This document shows, piece after piece, positions 28,865 through 36,779 of a DNA stretch of 64,000 nucleotides. The position numbers and the translations under genes are program-made. Within the stretch, counting starts at the first letter, position 1. Each line of letters begins with the position of its first letter. The DNA is from Saprospirales bacterium (GTDB lineage: Bacteria > Bacteroidota > Bacteroidia > Chitinophagales > Saprospiraceae), in NCBI GenBank assembly GCA_016719895.1, contig JADJYG010000028.1:186001-250000 (forward strand), read 5' to 3'. The notes beneath the pieces are model-generated. The model was not told the origin of the DNA and did no database searches. It saw nothing but the letters and a program-made list of their open reading frames with translations.

Positions 28865-29652
28865 TCCCACAGGCGTATATCACCGAATGGAGCCAACAAG
28901 TACCCTGGACATCCAACGAGCAGGTCGAGCAAGATTTGGTCATCTGCCGCGCCCTGGTCGAAATATTTTCAGATGAATGGCTGGCACAGCGATTGGCTTT
29001 CCGGGGAGGAACGGCGCTACACAAATTGTATTTGGCTCCCCAACCACGCTATTCCGAAGATATTGACCTCGTTCAAATTGATGCCGAGCCGTTTGGCCCG
29101 GTGATCGACAGGATAAGAGAACGACTGTCTTTCCTGGGGATTCCGCAACGGAAACAAAAAGCGAACAATAACACGCTGTACTACCGATTTGATTCGGAGT
29201 TCCCGCCTGTTCAAACGTTACGGCTGAAAGTGGAAACCAATTGCAGGGAGCACTTTACCGTACTCGGGTATCAAAAAATTCCCTTTGAGGTACAATCCTC
29301 CTGGTTTTCCGGAAGGCGTGAACTAACAACCTATATGCTGGAGGAACTGCTTGGCACAAAACTCCGGGCATTGTACCAGCGTCGTAAGGGCCGCGATTTG
29401 TACGACTTGTACATTGCCTTATCACAAAGACCGGAATTGGATAAAGCCGCACTTATCCGGGCATACAAGGCTTACATGGCATTCTCTGTGGATGAACCGC
29501 CAAGCCGGCAGGAGTTTATCCAAAACATGGATGTCAAAATGCAAGATACTCAATTCCTGGGGGATATCACGGCGCTGATTCGACCGGAATTGCCCTATAC
29601 CCCTTCGTTAGCCTATGAGTTAGTCAAGACCGAATTGATTGAACGAATCTGA
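28861..29652 (+). CDS. abiEii: AbiEii-family nucleotidyltransferase toxin
   Basis: A 263-residue toxin of the AbiEii/AbiGii family, a DNA-polymerase-beta-like nucleotidyltransferase. The signature FRGGTALHKLYL (Gly49-Gly50) is followed by RYSEDIDLVQ with the Asp67-x-Asp69 metal pair. RGRDLYDLYIAL (as KGRDLYDLYIAL) is the conserved third motif. Family members inhibit growth by modifying tRNA or binding GTP and give abortive infection. It converges with the minus-strand operon 4 bp away. All key residues are present, so the toxin should be active. Confidence 0.9.
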   Translation: MIPQAYITEWSQQVPWTSNEQVEQDLVICRALVEIFSDEWLAQRLAFRGGTALHKLYLAPQPRYSEDIDLVQIDAEPFGPVIDRIRERLSFLGIPQRKQKANNNTLYYRFDSEFPPVQTLRLKVETNCREHFTVLGYQKIPFEVQSSWFSGRRELTTYMLEELLGTKLRALYQRRKGRDLYDLYIALSQRPELDKAALIRAYKAYMAFSVDEPPSRQEFIQNMDVKMQDTQFLGDITALIRPELPYTPSLAYELVKTELIERI

Positions 29653-29656
29653 CGGT

Positions 29657-30115
29657 TTATTGCATCTCCACTACCCCACTCAACCTCTCCACCCACTCCT
29701 CCAACGTCATACAATCAAATTCCTCATCCCCGAACGGCAGCCCTTCCGTCTCGGGCAGGTTTGAAATCCCCTCGGCCATACTGCGCCGGTAGTGCTCCCG
29801 CATTTCCGCCGGCGTCACGGCCTGCCAGGCTTCGCGCAGGCGGGCGGCCACGTGCGACCAGGCATCGCTGCCGGCAATTGCGGTGTCGAAAAGTTGTGCG
29901 GGGGTAAGGCCGGGTTCCGGCTCGGCGCCCAGGTATTCCCGGAGGAGTGGCTCCACGGCTACGCCCCGGTCGCGGGCGTCCTGGATCAGGGTGGCGATAC
30001 AGCAGGAAATGGCGAAGACGTGATCTTCGTAGGTGAGAATTTCTCCCTCGTAGCAGGCGACGCACACGCATTTGAGGTGGTAGTCGTGGTGAATTTTGGC
30101 GTGTTGGAATATCAT
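29657..30115 (-). CDS. Hypothetical protein of the ParB/methyltransferase operon
   Basis: A 152-residue acidic protein (MIFQHAKIHHDYHLKCVCVACYEGE ... EEWVERLSGVVEMQ). The N-terminus has Cys and His (CVCVAC), and the C-terminal third is helical with many Glu. No family is recognised. Its ATG overlaps the stop of the methyltransferase gene by 4 bp, so it is translationally coupled and probably works with it. Confidence 0.68.
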   Translation of the reverse strand: MIFQHAKIHHDYHLKCVCVACYEGEILTYEDHVFAISCCIATLIQDARDRGVAVEPLLREYLGAEPEPGLTPAQLFDTAIAGSDAWSHVAARLREAWQAVTPAEMREHYRRSMAEGISNLPETEGLPFGDEEFDCMTLEEWVERLSGVVEMQ

Positions 30116-32475
30116 ACGGATTCGATTTTTACTTTTTGGAATTCCCGTTCCAGTTTTTGGGTCAGGGTTTCTTCGCGCAGGTTGGCGGATTCCCGGGCGG
30201 CCCGCACCAGGTCGAACAAGGTTTCAAAGGAGTCGGTCACCTGGGTTAACTGCGGGTATTCTTTGATCGTGGGTGCAGCGCCGAAGGGCTCCGCTTTTCG
30301 GCCGGCAACCAGGATCATACGCAGCGGGAAATCGGTGCCTTGTTTGTGGTACAGTTTGGCGGCGTCGATGTTTAGCATGGCCACTACCCGGTAATGCCGG
30401 TACAGCCAGTTGAAAAACTGCCGGTGGCTGGCGATTTGGCCGCCGGCGTTGATTTCCGTGTGGCCGCCGATGATGATGGCGGCGCGGCCGGTATCGCGCA
30501 TACACGCCAGTGCGTGGGCGACCATGACGTGATCGAGCGCCTTGAACGGATACCCGAAATCGCGGTTGACCTCGGCTAAGCGACCGAACGGCGGATTGGT
30601 GAGCACCGCATCGAAGGCGCGGTGGAAGTGCTCCGGAAATGGTACAGACGCATCCATCTGATGTATCGCCTGAAAAGGTTGGGTTTTCAGGTGGGCATGC
30701 CGCACCGGGTCGATCTCGTTGACCACCGTCATTTCCTCCGGGTAGAAGATGGTCAGCAGGCCATTGCCGGCTGAGGGCTCGAACACGCTTTTCGTGTCGC
30801 GGTCGTAGGTGAACCAGCCGGCCAGCCAGGCAATCGGTGCGCTGGTGCTGTATTGCTGGAACACCTTTTTGTGACTGTCGAGGCCGGTGTAGGTGGGTTG
30901 AACGCGCCGGTAGAAATCAACCACGGCATCAAAAGCGCCGGTTTTGTCCTCCTCGAAAATGTGGGCGTCCACCAGCTCCCGGTACCAGTTCACCCAGCAG
31001 AGTTCCGTCAGTTCCCAGAGGTATTTTTCGTTGCCGGTGTCTATGCCGGCGGCAGCGGCGATTTTGCGCAGTCCGGTGATGGTCAGTTTTTTGCCTTCCC
31101 GGAAAGCCTGTTGAACGCCGCTGGTGTAGGCTTCAATGCTTTCGGCGGGGTCTGTTACAGCGGCGGCACTTGGGTCTTTCACTTGTTTGAGGTACTGCGT
31201 GATCACCTTTTGCTCCCCGGCATCCAGGGCTTCGACGATGATCCGCTCGAAGGCTTCTGCCGGACTTACCTTGTGCTCCTCGCCGAACAGGGACTCGCCC
31301 TGGTTGGCCTTCAGGGTGTCGTTGTATCGGGCGATGGCAGATTTGAACGCCCGCTGGCCGGTATTCATCAGGCGGTTTAGTACCAGCATTTCGCGGGAGT
31401 AGGGCAGGGTGTCCAGCAGGTTTTGCTGGCCGATGAAATCCGCAAAGGACAGTTTGGACGCCTTCATTTTTTGTTGGAACACCACGGCGGCGTTGATCGC
31501 GTCGATCAGTCGGGCGCCGGGCGTTGGCAGGGCGATATTGTCCATAAGCACCGGCAGGGCATTGACGATGACCTTGCGCAGGCTCACCACCCCATCCGTT
31601 TCGGCGGCCTGCAAGGCGGGCGGGCGCAGCACGATGGCGGCCAGGGTCATCTCCACAAAATACTTTCCGGCCTCGGTAAAATGCCCGTCGGTGTAGTATT
31701 CCGGCACCTGCTGGCGGGTGAGCAGGTTGCAGGACAGCAGCATGTCGAGCAGTTGTTTCTGCGCGCTGGCGTCCGCGTAGAACTCGCTCATGGTGTCGTC
31801 GTCCTCGAACAGTTTGGGGATTTGTTTGCCGCAGGTCGAGTTTTCGCGCAGGATGTTCGACAGTTTGACGGTTTTGTCCACGGGCCGCTCGGATTTGGTG
31901 CTGGCCTGGTTGTATTTGGCCAATTCTTCCGTGGTAAGCGCTGGAATATCGTAGTCGATGCGGACCAGAAACGGCGCTTCGATCTGTCCATCCGGGCCGG
32001 CAAAAACGGTGCGGTCGGCAAAATCCTTTTCCGCGATGCCGAAGGCTGAAAGTTCTTCTTGAAGGAAATCCCGGTAGGCTTGGTAGCGGGCCGGGTATTT
32101 CGCCCGGGCCAGTTTCGTGGACATAGTCCGGTTGTTCCCACTAACAACGAAACCCTCCTTATTTATAATAGGTGTGCCCTCCGGGGTACGGCCGGTGCTG
32201 ACGAGCAGGCCCGGCTCCAGGTTGCGGGCGTATTCGTTCACCAGGGCCTGGGCGCCCGGATCGCCGGCGTAGTTGCGGTCGTTGACGTTGCTTCCGGTGG
32301 GGTTGCGCGGGTAGCCCGGCGTGTCGGCAAAGGTCTGCTCGTCGTGGCTGGCTTTGATGTGGGCCAGATCCACGACGGCAAACTGCCCCTGGTGTTGTTT
32401 TCCGTTGGGCAGGTAGATGACCGTTTTTTGCCGGGCAGGAAGGGAATGGGGTTCATGGCCAGGTGGTTTTTTCAA
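30112..32475 (-). CDS. DdrB/ParB-like domain fused to an N6-adenine DNA methyltransferase
   Basis: A 787-residue protein. The N-terminal part (KTVIYLPNGKQHQGQFAVVD, then AQALVNEYARNLEPGLL and GFVVSGNNRTMSTKLARAKY) has the layout of the DdrB-like ParB domain known from polyvalent proteins. The C-terminal part is a gamma-type adenine methyltransferase: VFEPSAGNGLLTIFY (SAM-binding motif I, near 563) then VLTNPPFGRLAEV (catalytic NPPF, near 625). The only start in frame is TTG 32475, inside the preceding gene. One fewer A at the 6-base run 32467-32472 would fuse both genes, so the start is uncertain. In P1 DarB a methyltransferase and helicase protect incoming DNA from restriction; a similar role is inferred. 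Confidence 0.82.
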   Translation of the reverse strand: MKKPPGHEPHSLPARQKTVIYLPNGKQHQGQFAVVDLAHIKASHDEQTFADTPGYPRNPTGSNVNDRNYAGDPGAQALVNEYARNLEPGLLVSTGRTPEGTPIINKEGFVVSGNNRTMSTKLARAKYPARYQAYRDFLQEELSAFGIAEKDFADRTVFAGPDGQIEAPFLVRIDYDIPALTTEELAKYNQASTKSERPVDKTVKLSNILRENSTCGKQIPKLFEDDDTMSEFYADASAQKQLLDMLLSCNLLTRQQVPEYYTDGHFTEAGKYFVEMTLAAIVLRPPALQAAETDGVVSLRKVIVNALPVLMDNIALPTPGARLIDAINAAVVFQQKMKASKLSFADFIGQQNLLDTLPYSREMLVLNRLMNTGQRAFKSAIARYNDTLKANQGESLFGEEHKVSPAEAFERIIVEALDAGEQKVITQYLKQVKDPSAAAVTDPAESIEAYTSGVQQAFREGKKLTITGLRKIAAAAGIDTGNEKYLWELTELCWVNWYRELVDAHIFEEDKTGAFDAVVDFYRRVQPTYTGLDSHKKVFQQYSTSAPIAWLAGWFTYDRDTKSVFEPSAGNGLLTIFYPEEMTVVNEIDPVRHAHLKTQPFQAIHQMDASVPFPEHFHRAFDAVLTNPPFGRLAEVNRDFGYPFKALDHVMVAHALACMRDTGRAAIIIGGHTEINAGGQIASHRQFFNWLYRHYRVVAMLNIDAAKLYHKQGTDFPLRMILVAGRKAEPFGAAPTIKEYPQLTQVTDSFETLFDLVRAARESANLREETLTQKLEREFQKVKIESV

Positions 32476-32722
32476 AAATAGTTTCGGCCAGCCACAGGGC
32501 GACCATTTCCGGATCGGCCACCGGTCGTTTCATGCGGTGGTATTTGGCGATGGCTTTTACCGTTTCCGGTTTCAGCCTGCGCAGCCGGGTTTGGAGGTAG
32601 TCCCTGAAATCGAAGGGGTCGTAGAGGTTGGTTTGGCGGCGGAGGGATTTGAGGTCGCGGTAGGTGGAAGGGACGGTGGGTGGGCGCTTTTGCGGTTTGT
32701 GGGTTGGGGTGCGGGGTTTCAT
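32453..32722 (-). CDS. Small basic hypothetical protein heading the ParB/methyltransferase operon
   Basis: An 89-residue basic protein (MKPRTPTHKPQKRPPTVPST ... LAETIFEKTTWP), Pro- and Lys-rich at the N-terminus, then helical (DFRDYLQTRLRRLKPETVKA). It overlaps the methyltransferase start by 23 bp. The ATG lies directly at the promoter -7 box, so its transcript would be leaderless. It may be a separate DNA-binding partner, or the true N-terminus of the methyltransferase if the T6 run holds an indel. Confidence 0.6.
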   Translation of the reverse strand: MKPRTPTHKPQKRPPTVPSTYRDLKSLRRQTNLYDPFDFRDYLQTRLRRLKPETVKAIAKYHRMKRPVADPEMVALWLAETIFEKTTWP

Positions 32723-32777
32723 GTTGCAAATATGGGGTTTATTAGTAAAAATTTACAAACAAGCACAAGGAATTATT
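32723..32777 (-). promoter_or_regulatory. Promoter of the ParB/methyltransferase operon (shared motif)
   Basis: The minus strand carries CCCCATATTTGCAAC next to the ATG, a TTTG at -33 spacing near 32756, and AATAATTCC at 32769-32777. These blocks match the helicase promoter in sequence and in the 46 bp offset between outer blocks. Confidence 0.6.
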
Positions 32778-32913
32778 TTCTCCGTGCAATAGCGTTTCCA
32801 AATTTTCAAATACTGGCTAAAAATTTGTGAAAGGACTGGTGACCTCATAATCCAGCCAATCTCCCTTACCTTCCGTATTATTGCGCTGTTTAACTTCCTA
32901 TACCACTTCAAAC

Positions 32914-34905
32914 ATGACCGAACTCACCTGGGACGGCAAATACAAAGACGGCAAAAAAGTAGCCCCCATCCGTATCGCCCTCCCGTTTCAAACCATCGAG
33001 ACCGTCAATGAAAAACGTAAGGCCGGCTTGCAGCAGGACATCTTTGCCGTCGCCGCCACGGAGCAAGCCAAATCCTCCGGATGGTACAACCGCCTCATCT
33101 GGGGCGATAAAAAATACGTACTGCCCTCGCTGCTGCCGGAATTCGCCGGAAAGGTCAACCTCATTTACATCGACCCGCCGTTCAACACCGACGCTAATTT
33201 TTCCTTTACCGCTACTATCCCGCAGCACGAAGACGACGAGGATGATGGTGCTGATCTTACTTTTACTAAACAACCATCCGTCATCGAGCAGAAAGCCTAC
33301 CGGGACACTTGGGGGCGGGGACTGGATTCATATCTGCAATGGTTTTACGAGACCGTCATTTTGCTGCGGGAGTTACTAACCGAGGATGGCTCTATTTACG
33401 TGCATCTGGATTGGCACGTTGCACATTACGCCAAAGGAGTTTTAGATGAAGTGTTTGGGTATGACAATTTTAAAAATGAGATTGTGTGGAAGAGGACAGC
33501 AGCTCGATCTGATTCAAAAACTTACAATCACATTCATGATGTTATTTTCCTATATTCAAAAAGCGAAAAGTATATTTTCCACAAACAATACACAGAACAC
33601 AGCGAGGAATATCAGGATGATAAATATTCTATGAAAGATGACAATGGCAGAAGGTTCACTCTTGATAATATGACAAGCCCAAACCCTCGCCCCAATATGA
33701 TGTATGAATGGAAGGGTTATCCACATCCAGATAAAGGCTGGAGGTATAGCAAAGAAACAATGCAAAAACTGGATGAGGAAGGAAAAATTTGGTATCCGAA
33801 AGACAAATCGCAACGTCCAAGATTAATCAGGTATTTAGATGAATCAAAAGGAAGGACATTGGATTCAGTCTGGATGGATATATTTCCAGTCAATTCTCAA
33901 GCCTCTGAACGTTTAATGTATCGTACCCAAAAACCCGAGTCCCTCCTCGAACGTATCATCAAAGCCAGCAGCAATGAAGGCGATCTTGTCCTCGATTGCT
34001 TCTGCGGCTCCGGTACCACGGCCGCCACGGTGGAAAAACTCAACCGCCGCTGGCTCACCTGCGACCTCGGCCGCTTCGCTATCCACACGACCCGCAAGCG
34101 CCTGCTTGGCAACGAAAAGGTGAAACCCTTCGTGGTACAAAACCTCGGTAAATACGAACGGCAGGCCTGGATGCAGGCCGAATTCGATCAACCCGAGCAA
34201 CGCGCCAACCTGGAAGCCGCTTACCGGAATTTTATCATCGACCTGTACCATGCGCGTCCGCTGGCCGGCTATGCGTGGCTGCACGGTGTAAAGGCCGGCC
34301 GGCTCGTGCACGTGGGCGGCGTGGATGCGCCCGTGAGCCCCGGCGACGTGAAAGCGTTGGTGCTGGAATTTTGGAAGGTGGTCGGCAAGGAAAAAGACCT
34401 GCAAACCAACGGGATAGATATTCTGGGTTGGGATTTCGCCTTTGAACTCAACGAAATGGCCACACAGTTCGCCGCCGAAAACAAGGTGGACCTCAAATTC
34501 AAAAAAATTCCCCGAGAGGTCCTGGAAAAGAAAGCGGTGGAACAAGGCGATATCCGCTTCTTCGAACTGGCCTCGCTCCAGGTAGAAGCGAAGGTCAGCA
34601 ACCGGCAAAAGATGGAACTCGCCCTGTCGCTGCAAAACTTCATCGTTCCGCCCGACGAGGTGCCGGAAGATGTGCAGGGCAAAATCAGCCACTGGAACCA
34701 GTGGATCGACTATTGGGCCGTGGACTGGAATTACCGTGACGATACCTTCCACAACGAATGGCAGAGCTACCGCACCAAGCAGAACACCAAACTGGAATTG
34801 GCCGTCAACCATGTCTACGAAGCGCCGGGGAAATACCAGGTGGTGGTGAAGGTGATCGACATATTGGGGAACGATACGACGAAATTGATTACTGTAGAAA
34901 TCTGA
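32914..34905 (+). CDS. mod: Type III restriction-modification DNA methyltransferase (Mod)
   Basis: A 663-residue adenine methyltransferase of the beta class. ATG 32914 (MTELTWDGKY) is preferred to an upstream TTG. Catalytic motif IV IYIDPPFNTDANFSF lies at about residues 85-98, ahead of SAM motif I LDCFCGSGTTAATVEKL (near 362); this order defines the class. The central target-recognition region (residues about 150-310) has more AT-rich codons than the ends, as often seen in exchanged recognition domains. The last 60 residues add a PKD-like segment (AVNHVYEAPGKYQVVVKVID). It methylates the recognition site and is needed by Res for cleavage. It starts divergently from the ParB operon, and an AlbA_2 gene follows after 18 bp. 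Confidence 0.92.
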   Translation: MTELTWDGKYKDGKKVAPIRIALPFQTIETVNEKRKAGLQQDIFAVAATEQAKSSGWYNRLIWGDKKYVLPSLLPEFAGKVNLIYIDPPFNTDANFSFTATIPQHEDDEDDGADLTFTKQPSVIEQKAYRDTWGRGLDSYLQWFYETVILLRELLTEDGSIYVHLDWHVAHYAKGVLDEVFGYDNFKNEIVWKRTAARSDSKTYNHIHDVIFLYSKSEKYIFHKQYTEHSEEYQDDKYSMKDDNGRRFTLDNMTSPNPRPNMMYEWKGYPHPDKGWRYSKETMQKLDEEGKIWYPKDKSQRPRLIRYLDESKGRTLDSVWMDIFPVNSQASERLMYRTQKPESLLERIIKASSNEGDLVLDCFCGSGTTAATVEKLNRRWLTCDLGRFAIHTTRKRLLGNEKVKPFVVQNLGKYERQAWMQAEFDQPEQRANLEAAYRNFIIDLYHARPLAGYAWLHGVKAGRLVHVGGVDAPVSPGDVKALVLEFWKVVGKEKDLQTNGIDILGWDFAFELNEMATQFAAENKVDLKFKKIPREVLEKKAVEQGDIRFFELASLQVEAKVSNRQKMELALSLQNFIVPPDEVPEDVQGKISHWNQWIDYWAVDWNYRDDTFHNEWQSYRTKQNTKLELAVNHVYEAPGKYQVVVKVIDILGNDTTKLITVEI

Positions 34906-34923
34906 AAATTATAAGTCATTTGT

Positions 34924-36591
34924 ATGACAACGGTTGATTTGCAAAATAAACTCTCTGAACTTCGCTCGCTACCTGGCGAGACGGAAGTCGTAGAATTTAA
35001 AGAGGCGAAAAATCAGTTTGATTTTGGCAAACTGGGCAAGTATTTTTCCGCGCTGTCCAACGAAGCAAATCTTAAAAACCAGCGGTCGGGATGGCTGGTT
35101 TTTGGCATTGCCGACAAGGGGAAACAAATCGTGGGGACCAATTTTCGCGACGACAGGGTTAGTTTGGATAGTTTGAAAGGTGAAATAGCCAATAAAACAA
35201 CCAATCGAATCACTTTTTTGGAGATTTACGAACTCCTTATGCCGGAAGGCCGGGTTGTGCTTTTTCAAATCCCGGCTGCACCACGCGGCATTCCGACCGC
35301 TTGGGAAAACCATTATTACGGTCGGGACGGCGAGGAGCTGAGCGCCTTGAATATCGAAGAAATAGAGCGAATCAGGTCGCAACAAGTATTGGCAGATTGG
35401 AGCGCAGGCCTTTGTTCTGAGGCTTCAGTGAGCGATTTAGACACCCGGGCCTTGACAATTGCCCGAGCAAACTATGCCCGAAAGAATCCTCATTTGGAAG
35501 CGGAAATCGCACAGTGGGATGATTTGACATTCCTGAACAAGGCAAAACTTGCAGTAAATGGGAAAATGACCCGAACGGCCATCCTTCTACTTGGTCGTTC
35601 GGAAGCGGAACATTTCATTACTCCTTCGGTAGCGAGAATATCCTGGATTTTGAAAGGTCACGACAACATGGATCGCGACTATGCCCATTTCTCTTGTCCC
35701 TTTTTGCTGGCAGTTGACGAAGTCTATCAAAAAATTCGCAATCTCAAGTATCGTTACATGACCGGGGAAACGCTGTTCCCGGAAGAAGTTCAGCAATACG
35801 AGCCGTTCGTGATTCGGGAAGCGTTGCACAATTGCATTGCTCACCAGGATTACACCGCCGGTGGCAAGATTATTGTAATAGAACGGGAAGACAATTTGAC
35901 CTTTATCAATGAGGGTAGTTTTTTGCCTGGCTCAATCGAAGAAGTGATTCGGTCGGACGCGCCGACCCATTATAGAAATCCCTTTTTGGCACAGGCAATG
36001 GTTAATTTGAACATGATCGATACGATAGGCAGCGGTATCAGGCGAATGTTCATGTTCCAACGCGAACGACTTTTCCCAATGCCAGAATATGAATTTACAC
36101 AGAACAAAGTAAAAATGACACTCCTGGGGCACGTACTGGATTTGGCCTTCGCCCGGTTACTGATTCGGAACCCCGATCTTTCGCTGGAAGATATTTTGCT
36201 TCTCGACAAAATCCAGAAAAGGAAGCCTTTAACGGAAAAAGAAGCCCGGTTTTTAAAAGATAAAAGATATATTGAAGGGAGAAAGCCCAACTATATGATT
36301 ACAGCCCAGGTTATTCGGCCAATTTCTGACAAAGGACTGAAAGCACAATACATTCGTCAAAGAGGTTTTGACGATGCGCATTATAAAAAATTGATTCTCG
36401 AGTATCTTGAGAAGTACAGCCATGCTACACGGCAGGATATCGATCGCTTGCTTTTGGACAAGTTGCCTGAAATTTTGACCGAGAGCCAAAAAAAGTCAAA
36501 AATTGGAAACCTTCTTTCGGGCCTCCGTATATCCGGGCTGATAACAAACAAAGGATCAGCGGCTCACCCGAACTGGGTACTCTGCAAGTAA
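34924..36591 (+). CDS. AlbA_2 / Schlafen-like putative DNA-binding ATPase
   Basis: A 555-residue protein embedded between mod and res. The N-terminal AlbA_2 (Schlafen core-like) domain spans about residues 20-135 (EVVEFKEAKNQFDFGKLGKY, SGWLVFGIADKGKQIVG). The middle is a RecG-C-like/HATPase_c_4 region (REALHNCIAHQDYTAGGKII, IDTIGSGIRRMFMFQ). Winged-helix-like segments end the chain (HATRQDIDRLLLDKLPEIL). Proteins of this layout are usually annotated as transcriptional regulators or ATP-binding proteins and are frequent in defence islands. Here it may control the locus or be an extra effector; neither is shown. A triple 11-bp repeat follows its stop. Confidence 0.82.
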   Translation: MTTVDLQNKLSELRSLPGETEVVEFKEAKNQFDFGKLGKYFSALSNEANLKNQRSGWLVFGIADKGKQIVGTNFRDDRVSLDSLKGEIANKTTNRITFLEIYELLMPEGRVVLFQIPAAPRGIPTAWENHYYGRDGEELSALNIEEIERIRSQQVLADWSAGLCSEASVSDLDTRALTIARANYARKNPHLEAEIAQWDDLTFLNKAKLAVNGKMTRTAILLLGRSEAEHFITPSVARISWILKGHDNMDRDYAHFSCPFLLAVDEVYQKIRNLKYRYMTGETLFPEEVQQYEPFVIREALHNCIAHQDYTAGGKIIVIEREDNLTFINEGSFLPGSIEEVIRSDAPTHYRNPFLAQAMVNLNMIDTIGSGIRRMFMFQRERLFPMPEYEFTQNKVKMTLLGHVLDLAFARLLIRNPDLSLEDILLLDKIQKRKPLTEKEARFLKDKRYIEGRKPNYMITAQVIRPISDKGLKAQYIRQRGFDDAHYKKLILEYLEKYSHATRQDIDRLLLDKLPEILTESQKKSKIGNLLSGLRISGLITNKGSAAHPNWVLCK

Positions 36592-36595
36592 AGTC

Positions 36596-36628
36596 TAAGA
36601 GACGATTAAGAGACGGTTAAGAGACGGA
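36596..36628. repeat. Triple tandem 11-bp repeat between the AlbA_2 gene and res
   Basis: Three head-to-tail copies read TAAGAGACGAT, TAAGAGACGGT and TAAGAGACGGA. The unit equals about one helical turn, so a protein bound to each copy would sit on one DNA face. It begins 5 bp after the AlbA_2 stop and lies about 150 bp before the res start. An operator role is inferred. Confidence 0.7.
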
Positions 36629-36779
36629 TGTTTTTAAAAAACAATATAACCGTTGCTTTTTAATATTTTTAGCAACGAATCTTCCTTATTTGTACATTTT
36701 TTTTAAAGTTTTGCAAAAAAAGGCCGGTTAAATTAAGTGAGATACGGGTATTGAGCGCCTGTTAAACCAACTTCAAACA

